Source: a virus
DNA: 64,000 nt
IMG/VR virus record: IMGVR_UViG_3300013126_000012
Coordinates: 62,001 to 126,000 of that record
Direction: 5' to 3' (one strand)
Positions 42,804 through 49,792 of the stretch are shown here, piece by piece. Every line of letters begins with the position of its first letter. Position 1 is the first letter of the stretch. Made by a program: the position numbers and the translations under genes. The notes under the pieces are model-generated. The model saw only the letters and a list, made by a program, of their open reading frames with translations. It made no database searches and was not told where the DNA came from.

Positions 42804-42832
42804 ATTATAATGAAAAACTGTAAGGAATCCAA
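42804..42832 (-). promoter_or_regulatory. Sigma70-like promoter upstream of the primase gene
   Basis: Coding strand TTGGAT (42832-42827), a 17-base spacer and TATAAT (42809-42804). It differs clearly from the late element and fits early or middle expression of primase and the recombination nuclease by host-type sigma factor. Its predicted start lies at or very near the GTG at 42797. Bacteroidota promoters normally differ, which weakens the case if that is the host. Confidence 0.45.
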
Positions 42833-42858
42833 TTAATTATAATTAATATATAATATAT

Positions 42859-42890
42859 GTTAAGCACATACATTTCATTACTGGCTTAAC
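42859..42890. repeat. Inverted repeat, 7-bp arms, 18-base loop
   Basis: GTTAAGC and GCTTAAC pair perfectly. Abuts a second inverted repeat at 42891-42915. Confidence 0.7.
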
Positions 42891-42915
42891 GATTGAATCA
42901 ATAAATTCTTCAATC
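42891..42915. repeat. Inverted repeat, 7-bp arms, 11-base loop
   Basis: GATTGAA and TTCAATC pair perfectly. It starts at the base after the first repeat ends. No T run follows, so it is not a classical terminator. Confidence 0.7.
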
Positions 42916-42978
42916 TATTAATAAAATAAATTTCATTAACTTTCATGAATATATTAAAAATAATTCACAAAACAAACC

Positions 42979-43461
42979 TTAACTAAAAAAACGTTTTGGG
43001 TCTGCTGGTACTTCGCCTGTTTTTACGCATTCATTTAGCCATTCTGCAGGTATGTCTTTTTTTGCAACATGTTGAATACCTAGCTTGCGAGCAAATGCTT
43101 CATATGTAGTTGGGGACGTTTTTGACAATTTTTGATTAGGATTTTGAAATATCATTCGTATATCAATACCCGGATTTGATTGTAATACATGTTTCATTTT
43201 AGTTCGATCGGCCGTAGTCCAACGACCTTTCGTTTCGATATACATGGTTCCGCCATTGCGTTTCGTAAATACAAAATCCGGTGTATATTTCGCTTTGCGT
43301 TCTGGAACTACGTAATTCAATGTTTCAGTTTCATAACGCAATTCATATTCTGTTTGTTTTATTTGTTCTGATACAGTTAGTTCCAATCCTGATTTATAAC
43401 CATGTTTAAGTGCATTTGCTCGTTTAGAGTTTCCGGAACTATGAAAATGATTTCGTCTCAT
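42979..43461 (-). CDS. T7 endonuclease I-like Holliday junction resolvase
   Basis: A 160-residue nuclease. The T7 gp3 pattern is complete: SGLELTVSEQI (catalytic Glu, about 24-34), AKYTPDFVF (catalytic Asp, about 56-64), MYIETKGRW (Glu and Lys, about 72-80) and the downstream PTTYEAFARKLGIQH and IPAEWLNE. The N-terminus is basic. It resolves branched DNA before packaging and can break host DNA. T4 uses endonuclease VII (gp49) for this task, so a T7-type enzyme is a module swap. It lies 11 bases after the previous gene, with no promoter of its own. Confidence 0.95.
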   Translation of the reverse strand: MRRNHFHSSGNSKRANALKHGYKSGLELTVSEQIKQTEYELRYETETLNYVVPERKAKYTPDFVFTKRNGGTMYIETKGRWTTADRTKMKHVLQSNPGIDIRMIFQNPNQKLSKTSPTTYEAFARKLGIQHVAKKDIPAEWLNECVKTGEVPADPKRFFS

Positions 43462-43472
43462 TATATAACTTT

Positions 43473-45605
43473 TTACTTTTTAGGTAAATTAGTACGTTTA
43501 CCACCCGGCTTTCCCCATATTTTATTTTCATATGCAAATGCAATACGATCATAAACTTGTTTTGCCGAATAAGCTGATTTTAATTTTGGAGTAACGCCAT
43601 CGATAAATGCAAATTTAGGACTATATACTATACTTAATATCCTTCTAGCTGCTTTTGCCGTTTCCGAGCTATCATTTAATTCTAATTTCTTGCCATTACG
43701 ATACAATAATCCAGTTAAGCTTTGATATTTTAAATCATATGATTGAATTCCTTGTAAATACTCAACTGTTGTGCCAGTGGATCCATTTCTTGTAATAAAA
43801 TATTTAACTTGTTTTGGATATTTTTTTAACATGTAACGAAGATCTCCATAAATCAAACGTATAATCATATCTACATAAGCTGCATATGTTACCGCAAATG
43901 AAGGTGACTTTTTCAAAAAATATCTTTTGATAATACGATATACGGCTTCTCCGTCAATGCCGAATGCTAAAGTAGATCGTAAAGAATTTATTGCTTCAAT
44001 AAAACTAATTGACTTTGATATTAACTTCCATTGATATGTTGCTTGTGGCGTTATCTTTTTAGACTTATCAATATCTTTATCCATATCTTTTTTAGGCGTT
44101 GTATCTTTTTTAGTATCGTCTTTTTTATGCGTTGTATTTGTATCTTTTTTAGTATCATCTGTTTTAGTTACAATAACCGGGTTAGGATTGTCAGTTGTAG
44201 CAATTTGTTTAATAACATCTTTATTTGCAGCCACAAGTTGTTCATATAACTTATTATACATGTTAGAATTTTTAATTCTAGATTCGTTAATTCCTGTTTT
44301 TATTTCATTAGTAGATATACCAAATAACGCAGTTGTTAAAGAATTTGGCCAATTAGTTTCAGGCGTGTAACCTGTATAAACATTCAAATCTTTTAATAAA
44401 GCTTTAGATGTGTCACCCCAAGTTCCATACTGCGAAATAGGAACGTTAAGGAACTTTATAACTGAATTCCATTTTTCTACATCTGTGTAATTAGACAATA
44501 CAATTTTTAAAAACTGTTGAAATTCATATACAGTCTTAGAATCCCATGTTGATGGAGTTTCAGATTTTGCTAAAAAATAATTTTTAAAAAATTTAGTTTT
44601 TGCAGCAGATGCATCATTTCTAGAATCATATGATATAAATTCTATATATTTATCTTTAGGTTTTATGTCTAATTCGCAAGCTGCAATACGCGTTTTTAAT
44701 TCACCAGAGTTTGTAAATTCATATGATGCTCCTGGTGTTTTATCTGGATCCAATTTATTAATAGTTAATTGATATAATAAATTTGCTTTTGCAATAGAAT
44801 CAGAATCCCATGCTCCGGTAATTGTTAAACCTTGCTCTTTTTGAAATTGTTCGCAGGCCGCCCGTAATTCGCATCCAAATTTGTTTGAATTTTTTACTGA
44901 TGCTAAGTTATTTAGTTGCGAACTAGCATTAGGATTTGTATAAAAATATTTAAATAATGATAAAACTGCGCTATCCGAATCTCCAAATTTTAATTCTGTT
45001 TTAGGTACTGTTAATTTTTCTTGACCTTGAATCGTTTCTCCCGACGGGGTTCCTTTAAAGGATTTCCACTCTGAACTTTTTATTTTACTGCGATCGAATA
45101 ATAATGCACCTTTTCCAATTGTACCAATATATCCTGATGTAGATGAAGAAATAGATTTGTTTATTAAACTTCTACTAATATAAAATGCAGGGAATCTATA
45201 AGTTGCAAATAATCGTTTTTCTTTTGGTTTTTTTCTTTTATCTAATTTAGAATCTTGCATATCAAGAACCCAAACGTAATCAGAAGAAGTTTTTGCTAAA
45301 AGACCCGCATCGAGCGTATTAAGTTTAAAAAGAGCTTGTTTTTTTAAATCTTCCGCAGACATTTCGAATTTTTTATCATCCCCGCGTCCGAATCGTCTAG
45401 TAATAAGTATTGCAGTTCCATCGGCAGTAGAATAAGTAATATTACTTTGTTTATCCGGCGACAATATTAGTGCATGCAAATCTTTCATTAGTTTATCTTC
45501 TTCAGTATTTAATATTGCAGTTTGCACAATGATTGTAGCACCTTGTTCATGCAATGCTCTACGTATAATTTGCTCTAATATTATTTCAGGTTTCATTTGT
45601 TTCAT
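43473..45605 (-). CDS. Large protein with peptidoglycan-binding-like region
   Basis: A 710-residue protein of unknown function. Residues about 205-275 (FGDSDSAVLSLFKYFYTNPN, then CELRAACEQFQKEQGLTITG and AWDSDSIAKAN) look like a PF01471-type peptidoglycan-binding domain; a weaker second copy may lie at about 345-405. Residues about 480-530 are a Lys/Asp/Thr-rich low-complexity linker. The C-terminal 170 residues are helical. The N-terminus (KPEIILEQIIRRALHEQ) resembles those of virion-associated proteins. The promoter-like element ends on the first ATG (45605); the second ATG at 45596 may be used. A cell-wall-interacting virion protein is a reasonable guess. Confidence 0.75.
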   Translation of the reverse strand: MKQMKPEIILEQIIRRALHEQGATIIVQTAILNTEEDKLMKDLHALILSPDKQSNITYSTADGTAILITRRFGRGDDKKFEMSAEDLKKQALFKLNTLDAGLLAKTSSDYVWVLDMQDSKLDKRKKPKEKRLFATYRFPAFYISRSLINKSISSSTSGYIGTIGKGALLFDRSKIKSSEWKSFKGTPSGETIQGQEKLTVPKTELKFGDSDSAVLSLFKYFYTNPNASSQLNNLASVKNSNKFGCELRAACEQFQKEQGLTITGAWDSDSIAKANLLYQLTINKLDPDKTPGASYEFTNSGELKTRIAACELDIKPKDKYIEFISYDSRNDASAAKTKFFKNYFLAKSETPSTWDSKTVYEFQQFLKIVLSNYTDVEKWNSVIKFLNVPISQYGTWGDTSKALLKDLNVYTGYTPETNWPNSLTTALFGISTNEIKTGINESRIKNSNMYNKLYEQLVAANKDVIKQIATTDNPNPVIVTKTDDTKKDTNTTHKKDDTKKDTTPKKDMDKDIDKSKKITPQATYQWKLISKSISFIEAINSLRSTLAFGIDGEAVYRIIKRYFLKKSPSFAVTYAAYVDMIIRLIYGDLRYMLKKYPKQVKYFITRNGSTGTTVEYLQGIQSYDLKYQSLTGLLYRNGKKLELNDSSETAKAARRILSIVYSPKFAFIDGVTPKLKSAYSAKQVYDRIAFAYENKIWGKPGGKRTNLPKK

Positions 45606-45618
45606 TTTATATAAATAT
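45605..45618 (-). promoter_or_regulatory. Late-promoter-like element overlapping a start codon
   Basis: Coding strand ATATTTATATAAAA, whose last A is the first base of the ATG at 45605. Use of the ATG at 45596 would give an eight-base leader. Confidence 0.55.
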
Positions 45619-45620
45619 GA

Positions 45621-46163
45621 TTACCAATCAATCATTACAAGTTTATTATTCCACACCATCACGTTGTCAGTTTTAAAATCTAAATCTAATTCTAAATCTG
45701 GAATATCTATTTTTTTAATGTCTTGTTGTAATGCTCGTAAAAAATTAATCAATTGAATATTTGTGTCGCGAGCACCATCTGCATCTAAAAAATCAAATAT
45801 CGAAACTTCACCGCCTTGCTCTTGCGCATACGTTTTATAATTAGCAATGAATCGATTAACGACTATTTTTTGGTTACTTGATAATTCCGATGCTTTAGCC
45901 ATTATATACATGTTATTTCCATCTACATAATATACCGGAATAAAAGTTGTATATCTGCTATAATTATCTACTAATTGTTCAGCAACTCGGTATTCTTCTG
46001 TTTCTGTAGTTATTTTAAATAATTTATCTTCACCTTCAATTTCGTATACACGTCCATTATCGCCTTGTCCAAACAAAGAAAATTGTTTATTTTTAATTTT
46101 TTGCAAGATTCTGTTTAAATCTTTGCTATCTATTTCTACAAGTAAATTTCGTAAACGTATCAT
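45621..46163 (-). CDS. Minimal protein-kinase-like fold
   Basis: A 180-residue protein with kinase-like signatures in the right order. FGQGDNGRVYEI (about 31-42) is a glycine loop, KLFKIT (about 47-52) supplies the beta-3 Lys, FIPVYYVDGNNMYIMAKASE (about 74-93) fits the hinge region, DLDFKTDNVMVW (about 161-172) fits the catalytic loop (H.D....N), and the chain ends at MIDW, in the place of DFG. Nothing follows that would form a full C-lobe. It could be an active small kinase, a toxin-type kinase or a structural pseudokinase. It overlaps the LamG protein gene as TAATG. Confidence 0.72.
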   Translation of the reverse strand: MIRLRNLLVEIDSKDLNRILQKIKNKQFSLFGQGDNGRVYEIEGEDKLFKITTETEEYRVAEQLVDNYSRYTTFIPVYYVDGNNMYIMAKASELSSNQKIVVNRFIANYKTYAQEQGGEVSIFDFLDADGARDTNIQLINFLRALQQDIKKIDIPDLELDLDFKTDNVMVWNNKLVMIDW

Positions 46164-47737
46164 TATACACCTTTGAATGAAATATTTTTATCTAAATCTA
46201 ATCGTATCAAAAAATTCATATCAACATCGCTACGTTTTTTTATAGGTTGTGCTAATTTTCCAATAGCTAATAGTTGGCCCGCATCATCATATAAACCAAC
46301 TGTTGTGATATATGGCGCAAACGTGCTTCCACTTACAAACGGAAAGTATGTAGAATCATCATCTCGCGTCAATGTTATATTCGTAGACATATTAAAATCT
46401 CCAGCATCAACTTTTGCAATCGTAGAAAATTCATGAATTGTTACAGTACTACGATATGATGCAGTAAATGGAGATGCAATCAAATTGTTATAACGATAAT
46501 CTGCAGACGATATCACTACTAATCCGTGTTTATCGAATATGTTACCGACATTTGCTGTTTGTAAAAATGTCCCGCCCTCGCTACGGTCTGTTAAAGAACT
46601 TATATTGGCAGTTGTTAGTGACTTATTAAAGATTCTAACTTCATCAATAACACCGTTAAGGTTTGAACTATTGGTGCTAAAACCGCCTAAATATACATCG
46701 GACGTATTATCTATACGCGCAGATGCAGTAAACGGAGAAAACGTATTAACTAATAAATTATTTGATGCTGATGAATGCAACGTACCATTAATGTATAGCT
46801 GCATATTACTGCCAGATTTTTGACATACTACATGAGTCCATGATGCAGAAACTGCTATCGAAGATGTAATCTGCGAATAAAATGTAGTACTTCCAGCAAT
46901 AGTATATACAATCTGTTTGTTTGCATTTAATTCGATTTTAAACGGATATGATGCTTGTAAACTACTCGATGCTTTTGCTATTATCAATTCATTATTAGCT
47001 CCAACTGCTGAACTAGTTATAAAAAATGATACTGCATAATCATGATCACGATCATAAAATCCATCAACTGATTTTTTAATATAACCAGAACCCGTAAATG
47101 ATGCTGCATATCCTATAGGTAATTGTAATCCATTAGTTGTTGGAATTCCTAAAACATATGTTACATTTGCACTTTCATATGAAATTCTAGATGTATCAAA
47201 ATATTCATTAAATCCTTCATACCAACGTTCGCCAGTAGCAAATGATGAAGTATTAGTAGAAACATCATATACATTTCCGTATAAATCAGATGCTAATGTA
47301 AATGCAGATCCGGTTAATGTAAAAGATTTTGGTTTAATTCCTTCGCCGATTTTTATTTGCGGAAATGAAAATATTGATGCACTTTGATATAATGCTTTTT
47401 TAGTACGAGTTAAATCGGTAGGTCCATATGTTTTAAATGGTTGATCTTTGTACTTATAAAACATATGATTTATAGAAAAATATGTAACTGACTGCAAACT
47501 ACCATCTATATTCGAAGCATCATTATATGTTAAATTAGAACCCAATGCTGGAAGTTGATTAACATCGCTATAAATTCCTTGTAATACTAGCATGCTACTA
47601 GTACTACTACCAGAAATATTAATCCATGATTTATTTGCTTGAAATGAATTAATCATTACATCTACTGGGTCTATTTTTTTAAAGACTGTTGGATATATAC
47701 CTTGATATTCTTCTTGTGTTATTCTTGATTCAGCCAT
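46163..47737 (-). CDS. Virion protein with LamG-like (concanavalin-type) domain
   Basis: A 524-residue protein. Residues about 210-375 form a laminin G/concanavalin-like jelly roll: YDRDHDYAVSFFITSSA, IVYTIAGSTTFYSQIT, SWTHVVCQKSGSNMQLYING and LNGVIDEVRIFNKSLT are the diagnostic strands. The N-terminal part has GRKEYLQG-like assembly strands (YPTVFKKIDPVDVMINSFQA). The C-terminal 110 residues (STIAKVDAGDFNMSTNITLT; FAPYITTVGLYDDAGQLLAI, then KLAQPIKK) closely resemble the end of the protein at 47798-49087. It probably binds glycans on the virion surface. It is the first gene after a terminator-promoter hairpin. Confidence 0.8.
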   Translation of the reverse strand: MAESRITQEEYQGIYPTVFKKIDPVDVMINSFQANKSWINISGSSTSSMLVLQGIYSDVNQLPALGSNLTYNDASNIDGSLQSVTYFSINHMFYKYKDQPFKTYGPTDLTRTKKALYQSASIFSFPQIKIGEGIKPKSFTLTGSAFTLASDLYGNVYDVSTNTSSFATGERWYEGFNEYFDTSRISYESANVTYVLGIPTTNGLQLPIGYAASFTGSGYIKKSVDGFYDRDHDYAVSFFITSSAVGANNELIIAKASSSLQASYPFKIELNANKQIVYTIAGSTTFYSQITSSIAVSASWTHVVCQKSGSNMQLYINGTLHSSASNNLLVNTFSPFTASARIDNTSDVYLGGFSTNSSNLNGVIDEVRIFNKSLTTANISSLTDRSEGGTFLQTANVGNIFDKHGLVVISSADYRYNNLIASPFTASYRSTVTIHEFSTIAKVDAGDFNMSTNITLTRDDDSTYFPFVSGSTFAPYITTVGLYDDAGQLLAIGKLAQPIKKRSDVDMNFLIRLDLDKNISFKGV

Positions 47738-47749
47738 ATTCAGTAAAAA

Positions 47750-47780
47750 CCCTGCTACATTTAATATAAATATAACAGGG
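47750..47780 (-). promoter_or_regulatory. Terminator-like hairpin with the late-promoter-like element in its loop
   Basis: Coding strand CCCTGTTA (47780-47773) pairs with TAGCAGGG (47757-47750) over 8 bp including one G-U, followed by TTTTT. The loop contains the promoter-like element. The structure could end upstream transcription and, from the same DNA, start the next unit. Confidence 0.6.
47760..47773 (-). promoter_or_regulatory. Late-promoter-like element of the LamG gene
   Basis: Coding strand ATATTTATATTAAA, 22 bases before the ATG at 47737, inside a hairpin loop. Confidence 0.55.
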
Positions 47781-47797
47781 CTTAAATCAGTGTTGAT

Positions 47798-49087
47798 TTA
47801 AAAATCTAACTTAACTCGAACTAAAGCTTCGCGCTGAAATGATTTTAATAATGGTCTAGAAAGTTTTGCAACTGCTAACAATTCTTGATTATCATTATAT
47901 AATCCAACCGTTGTAATATATGTTTTAGGATCGCCAATAAACGTTGATTGTGCAATTTGACCAACGCTACCAGTAACATAAGATGGGTTGTTTGAAAAAT
48001 TATATTCTGCATTTTTAATTCGAACGAAATAATGCGTACTTGTTATTTTTTCTGAATTTCTTGCTTGAAACCCATATGGGTCCGCAGTTGATGGATCCGT
48101 AAAGAATGCCGAACCTGATATAGAATGAAATAATACAAAATGATTATTACCTTCTACACTTGAGCCAGTAACAGTTGCAAATCCTAATTGCTGATCTAAC
48201 ATTTTTCCATCTAATATCAATGTACCATAATCTGGATATGCTAATCCGTAATAAGTAGGCGCTGTCGGATTTACTACACCAGAATTAATTGACCCTGATA
48301 CAATATTATAAACTTTTCCACCATTGGTAGTTACACCCGTAGAAAGTGTTGAATCATCAATTAATTTAATAATAGTACTACCAGTAACAACAGATCCGGT
48401 TGCATTAGTAGTTCTAGATGTAATACTTATCAGAGGCATTTCCCAATTTCCTGGATCTAAACTTTCCTTGATTCTATTTCTTTTAAAGTTTACAACATAA
48501 ATATAATCTGTACTACCTGATCCAGCTGTTGTAAATCTCGTATCTGATGGATTCAATAAAAGTTGTCGATATTGAGAATAAATTGCTTTTGATGGTGAAT
48601 CATTAAGTTGACCTTGCGAATCAGATCCGCTACCTAATGCATGACCAAATGCTAATGCAAATTGTACTGCAGCTGTTGAACTTGATGGATTTGCTTGATA
48701 AACATCGATATAATATTTTCTTTGAGATGTTGTTTCAATCGATGATGTAAAGTATGTAGTTAAACTAGCAGCATTATCACTCCAAACGCCAGCCGTTACC
48801 GTCTCTACTTGATTTGCAACAACATCATTAACTAAATCAAATTTTGTAAATGTTCTACCATTACGAGCTAAGATTTGCGATTGTTGCATTTCAGCAACCA
48901 TTTGATTAGCTAACTGTTGTGCAAGTTGTTGTACTTGTTCATTGATAATTTGTGAAGAAGCAGCTGTAATATTTGTTGCATTTTGAACTGCTTGCGTAAC
49001 AGCTGGAGCTGCATTTAATGCTGTTCTAGGTACACCACCAATTCTTGGTTGTTGTTTTAATTTTGCAATGAATTCATTCATTTTCAT
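47798..49087 (-). CDS. Virion structural protein, 429 aa
   Basis: An unknown structural protein. The N-terminus MNEFIAKLKQQPRIGGVPRT shares the LK.QPR(I/L)G peptide with the tape measure. An Ala/Gln/Asn-rich helix follows (about 25-70), then a beta-rich body (FDLVNDVVANQVETVTAGVW; RKYYIDVYQANPSSSTAAVQ). The last 45 residues (YITTVGLYNDNQELLAVAKL, then SRPLLKSFQREALVRVKLDF) are nearly the same as the end of the LamG protein (VGLYDDAGQLLAIGKLAQPI), so the two share a C-terminal domain. It is likely a tail or baseplate-attached protein. Confidence 0.75.
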   Translation of the reverse strand: MKMNEFIAKLKQQPRIGGVPRTALNAAPAVTQAVQNATNITAASSQIINEQVQQLAQQLANQMVAEMQQSQILARNGRTFTKFDLVNDVVANQVETVTAGVWSDNAASLTTYFTSSIETTSQRKYYIDVYQANPSSSTAAVQFALAFGHALGSGSDSQGQLNDSPSKAIYSQYRQLLLNPSDTRFTTAGSGSTDYIYVVNFKRNRIKESLDPGNWEMPLISITSRTTNATGSVVTGSTIIKLIDDSTLSTGVTTNGGKVYNIVSGSINSGVVNPTAPTYYGLAYPDYGTLILDGKMLDQQLGFATVTGSSVEGNNHFVLFHSISGSAFFTDPSTADPYGFQARNSEKITSTHYFVRIKNAEYNFSNNPSYVTGSVGQIAQSTFIGDPKTYITTVGLYNDNQELLAVAKLSRPLLKSFQREALVRVKLDF

Positions 49088-49100
49088 GTTAATATCCGTT

Positions 49101-49751
49101 TTATAAAGTTGCGGTAGTTGCTTTTCTAACCGTTAAATTCACAGTAATACTACCACCAGTTTCATTACCAATAATTGTAATCGTTGCAGTTTTATCTTCA
49201 ATTAATTGAGTTTTAGCAACAACCCGGAACTCAAATCCAGCAACTGCGACACTTTGTGCATCTTCATTATCTCCAATAAAACGAGGTGTAGTTGGAAGTA
49301 CTGATGTTTGTAATGCTCTTGTTACTTGAATATCCGCAACTGAAGAATCTGATAATATTGCTGTATAACCTAGGTTTGCATTTCCGCCTTGGAAATTACT
49401 TGTATTCGGCGATATTGTAGTACTATCACCAGGTGCTAATAATGTAACTGATGTGTTACCTACTGTAACAACCGGTATATTAGTTGTTTGTTTTGGTAAT
49501 GTAATCAATTTATATTTTAGTGCCTGAGTTTCATCTGGAATCGCTTCTGTTATAGGCATATTTTCAATAATTGTGCCATAATATGCAGTTCCTAATGGAT
49601 GATCTGGATTCCAAAGTGAATAGTCAATTTCATCATCGCCTAATGCAAACTGCGTGATATTAAACGCATTGCCGCCTTTTGCTAGCAATTCGCGTCCTTT
49701 CAATGTTAAAATTGCGTCAATTGTAACGCTGGTATTATCTAAGTATCCCAT
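49101..49751 (-). CDS. Virion structural protein, 216 aa
   Basis: An unknown but coherent beta-rich protein. The N-terminus YLDNTSVTIDAILTLKGREL, then LAKGGNAFNITQFALGDDEI is a pattern I associate with baseplate or fibre-attachment proteins in aquatic T4-like phages. The C-terminal 60 residues form Ig-like strands (AGFEFRVVAKTQLIEDKTAT, then ITIIGNETGGSITVNLTVRK). AAGGTAA precedes the ATG, and a promoter-like element lies 14 bases upstream. It shares its unit with the 429-residue protein downstream. Confidence 0.75.
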   Translation of the reverse strand: MGYLDNTSVTIDAILTLKGRELLAKGGNAFNITQFALGDDEIDYSLWNPDHPLGTAYYGTIIENMPITEAIPDETQALKYKLITLPKQTTNIPVVTVGNTSVTLLAPGDSTTISPNTSNFQGGNANLGYTAILSDSSVADIQVTRALQTSVLPTTPRFIGDNEDAQSVAVAGFEFRVVAKTQLIEDKTATITIIGNETGGSITVNLTVRKATTATL

Positions 49752-49765
49752 ATGTTTTTACCTTA

Positions 49766-49779
49766 TTTAATATAAATAT
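49766..49779 (-). promoter_or_regulatory. Late-promoter-like element
   Basis: Coding strand ATATTTATATTAAA, 14 bases before the ATG at 49751, followed by AAGGTAA. It lies 13 bases after the stop of the 1195-residue gene. Confidence 0.6.
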
Positions 49780-49792
49780 ACGCCATACTAAT

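Larger units (their letters stand above)
42798..42978. other. Longest non-coding gap, with paired inverted repeats
   Basis: This 181-base AT-rich gap separates the endonuclease I and primase genes. It holds no convincing ORF. It contains two adjacent inverted repeats: GTTAAGC/GCTTAAC (42859-42865 and 42884-42890) and GATTGAA/TTCAATC (42891-42897 and 42909-42915). There is also a sigma70-like promoter near the primase start. It lacks the late-promoter-like element that marks most other gaps. It could be a terminator-promoter region or a replication origin. Confidence 0.5.

Noticed and set aside
42859-42915. Inverted repeats as an intrinsic terminator for the endonuclease unit
   Set aside because: AT-rich arms with long loops and no T run after them on the minus strand.
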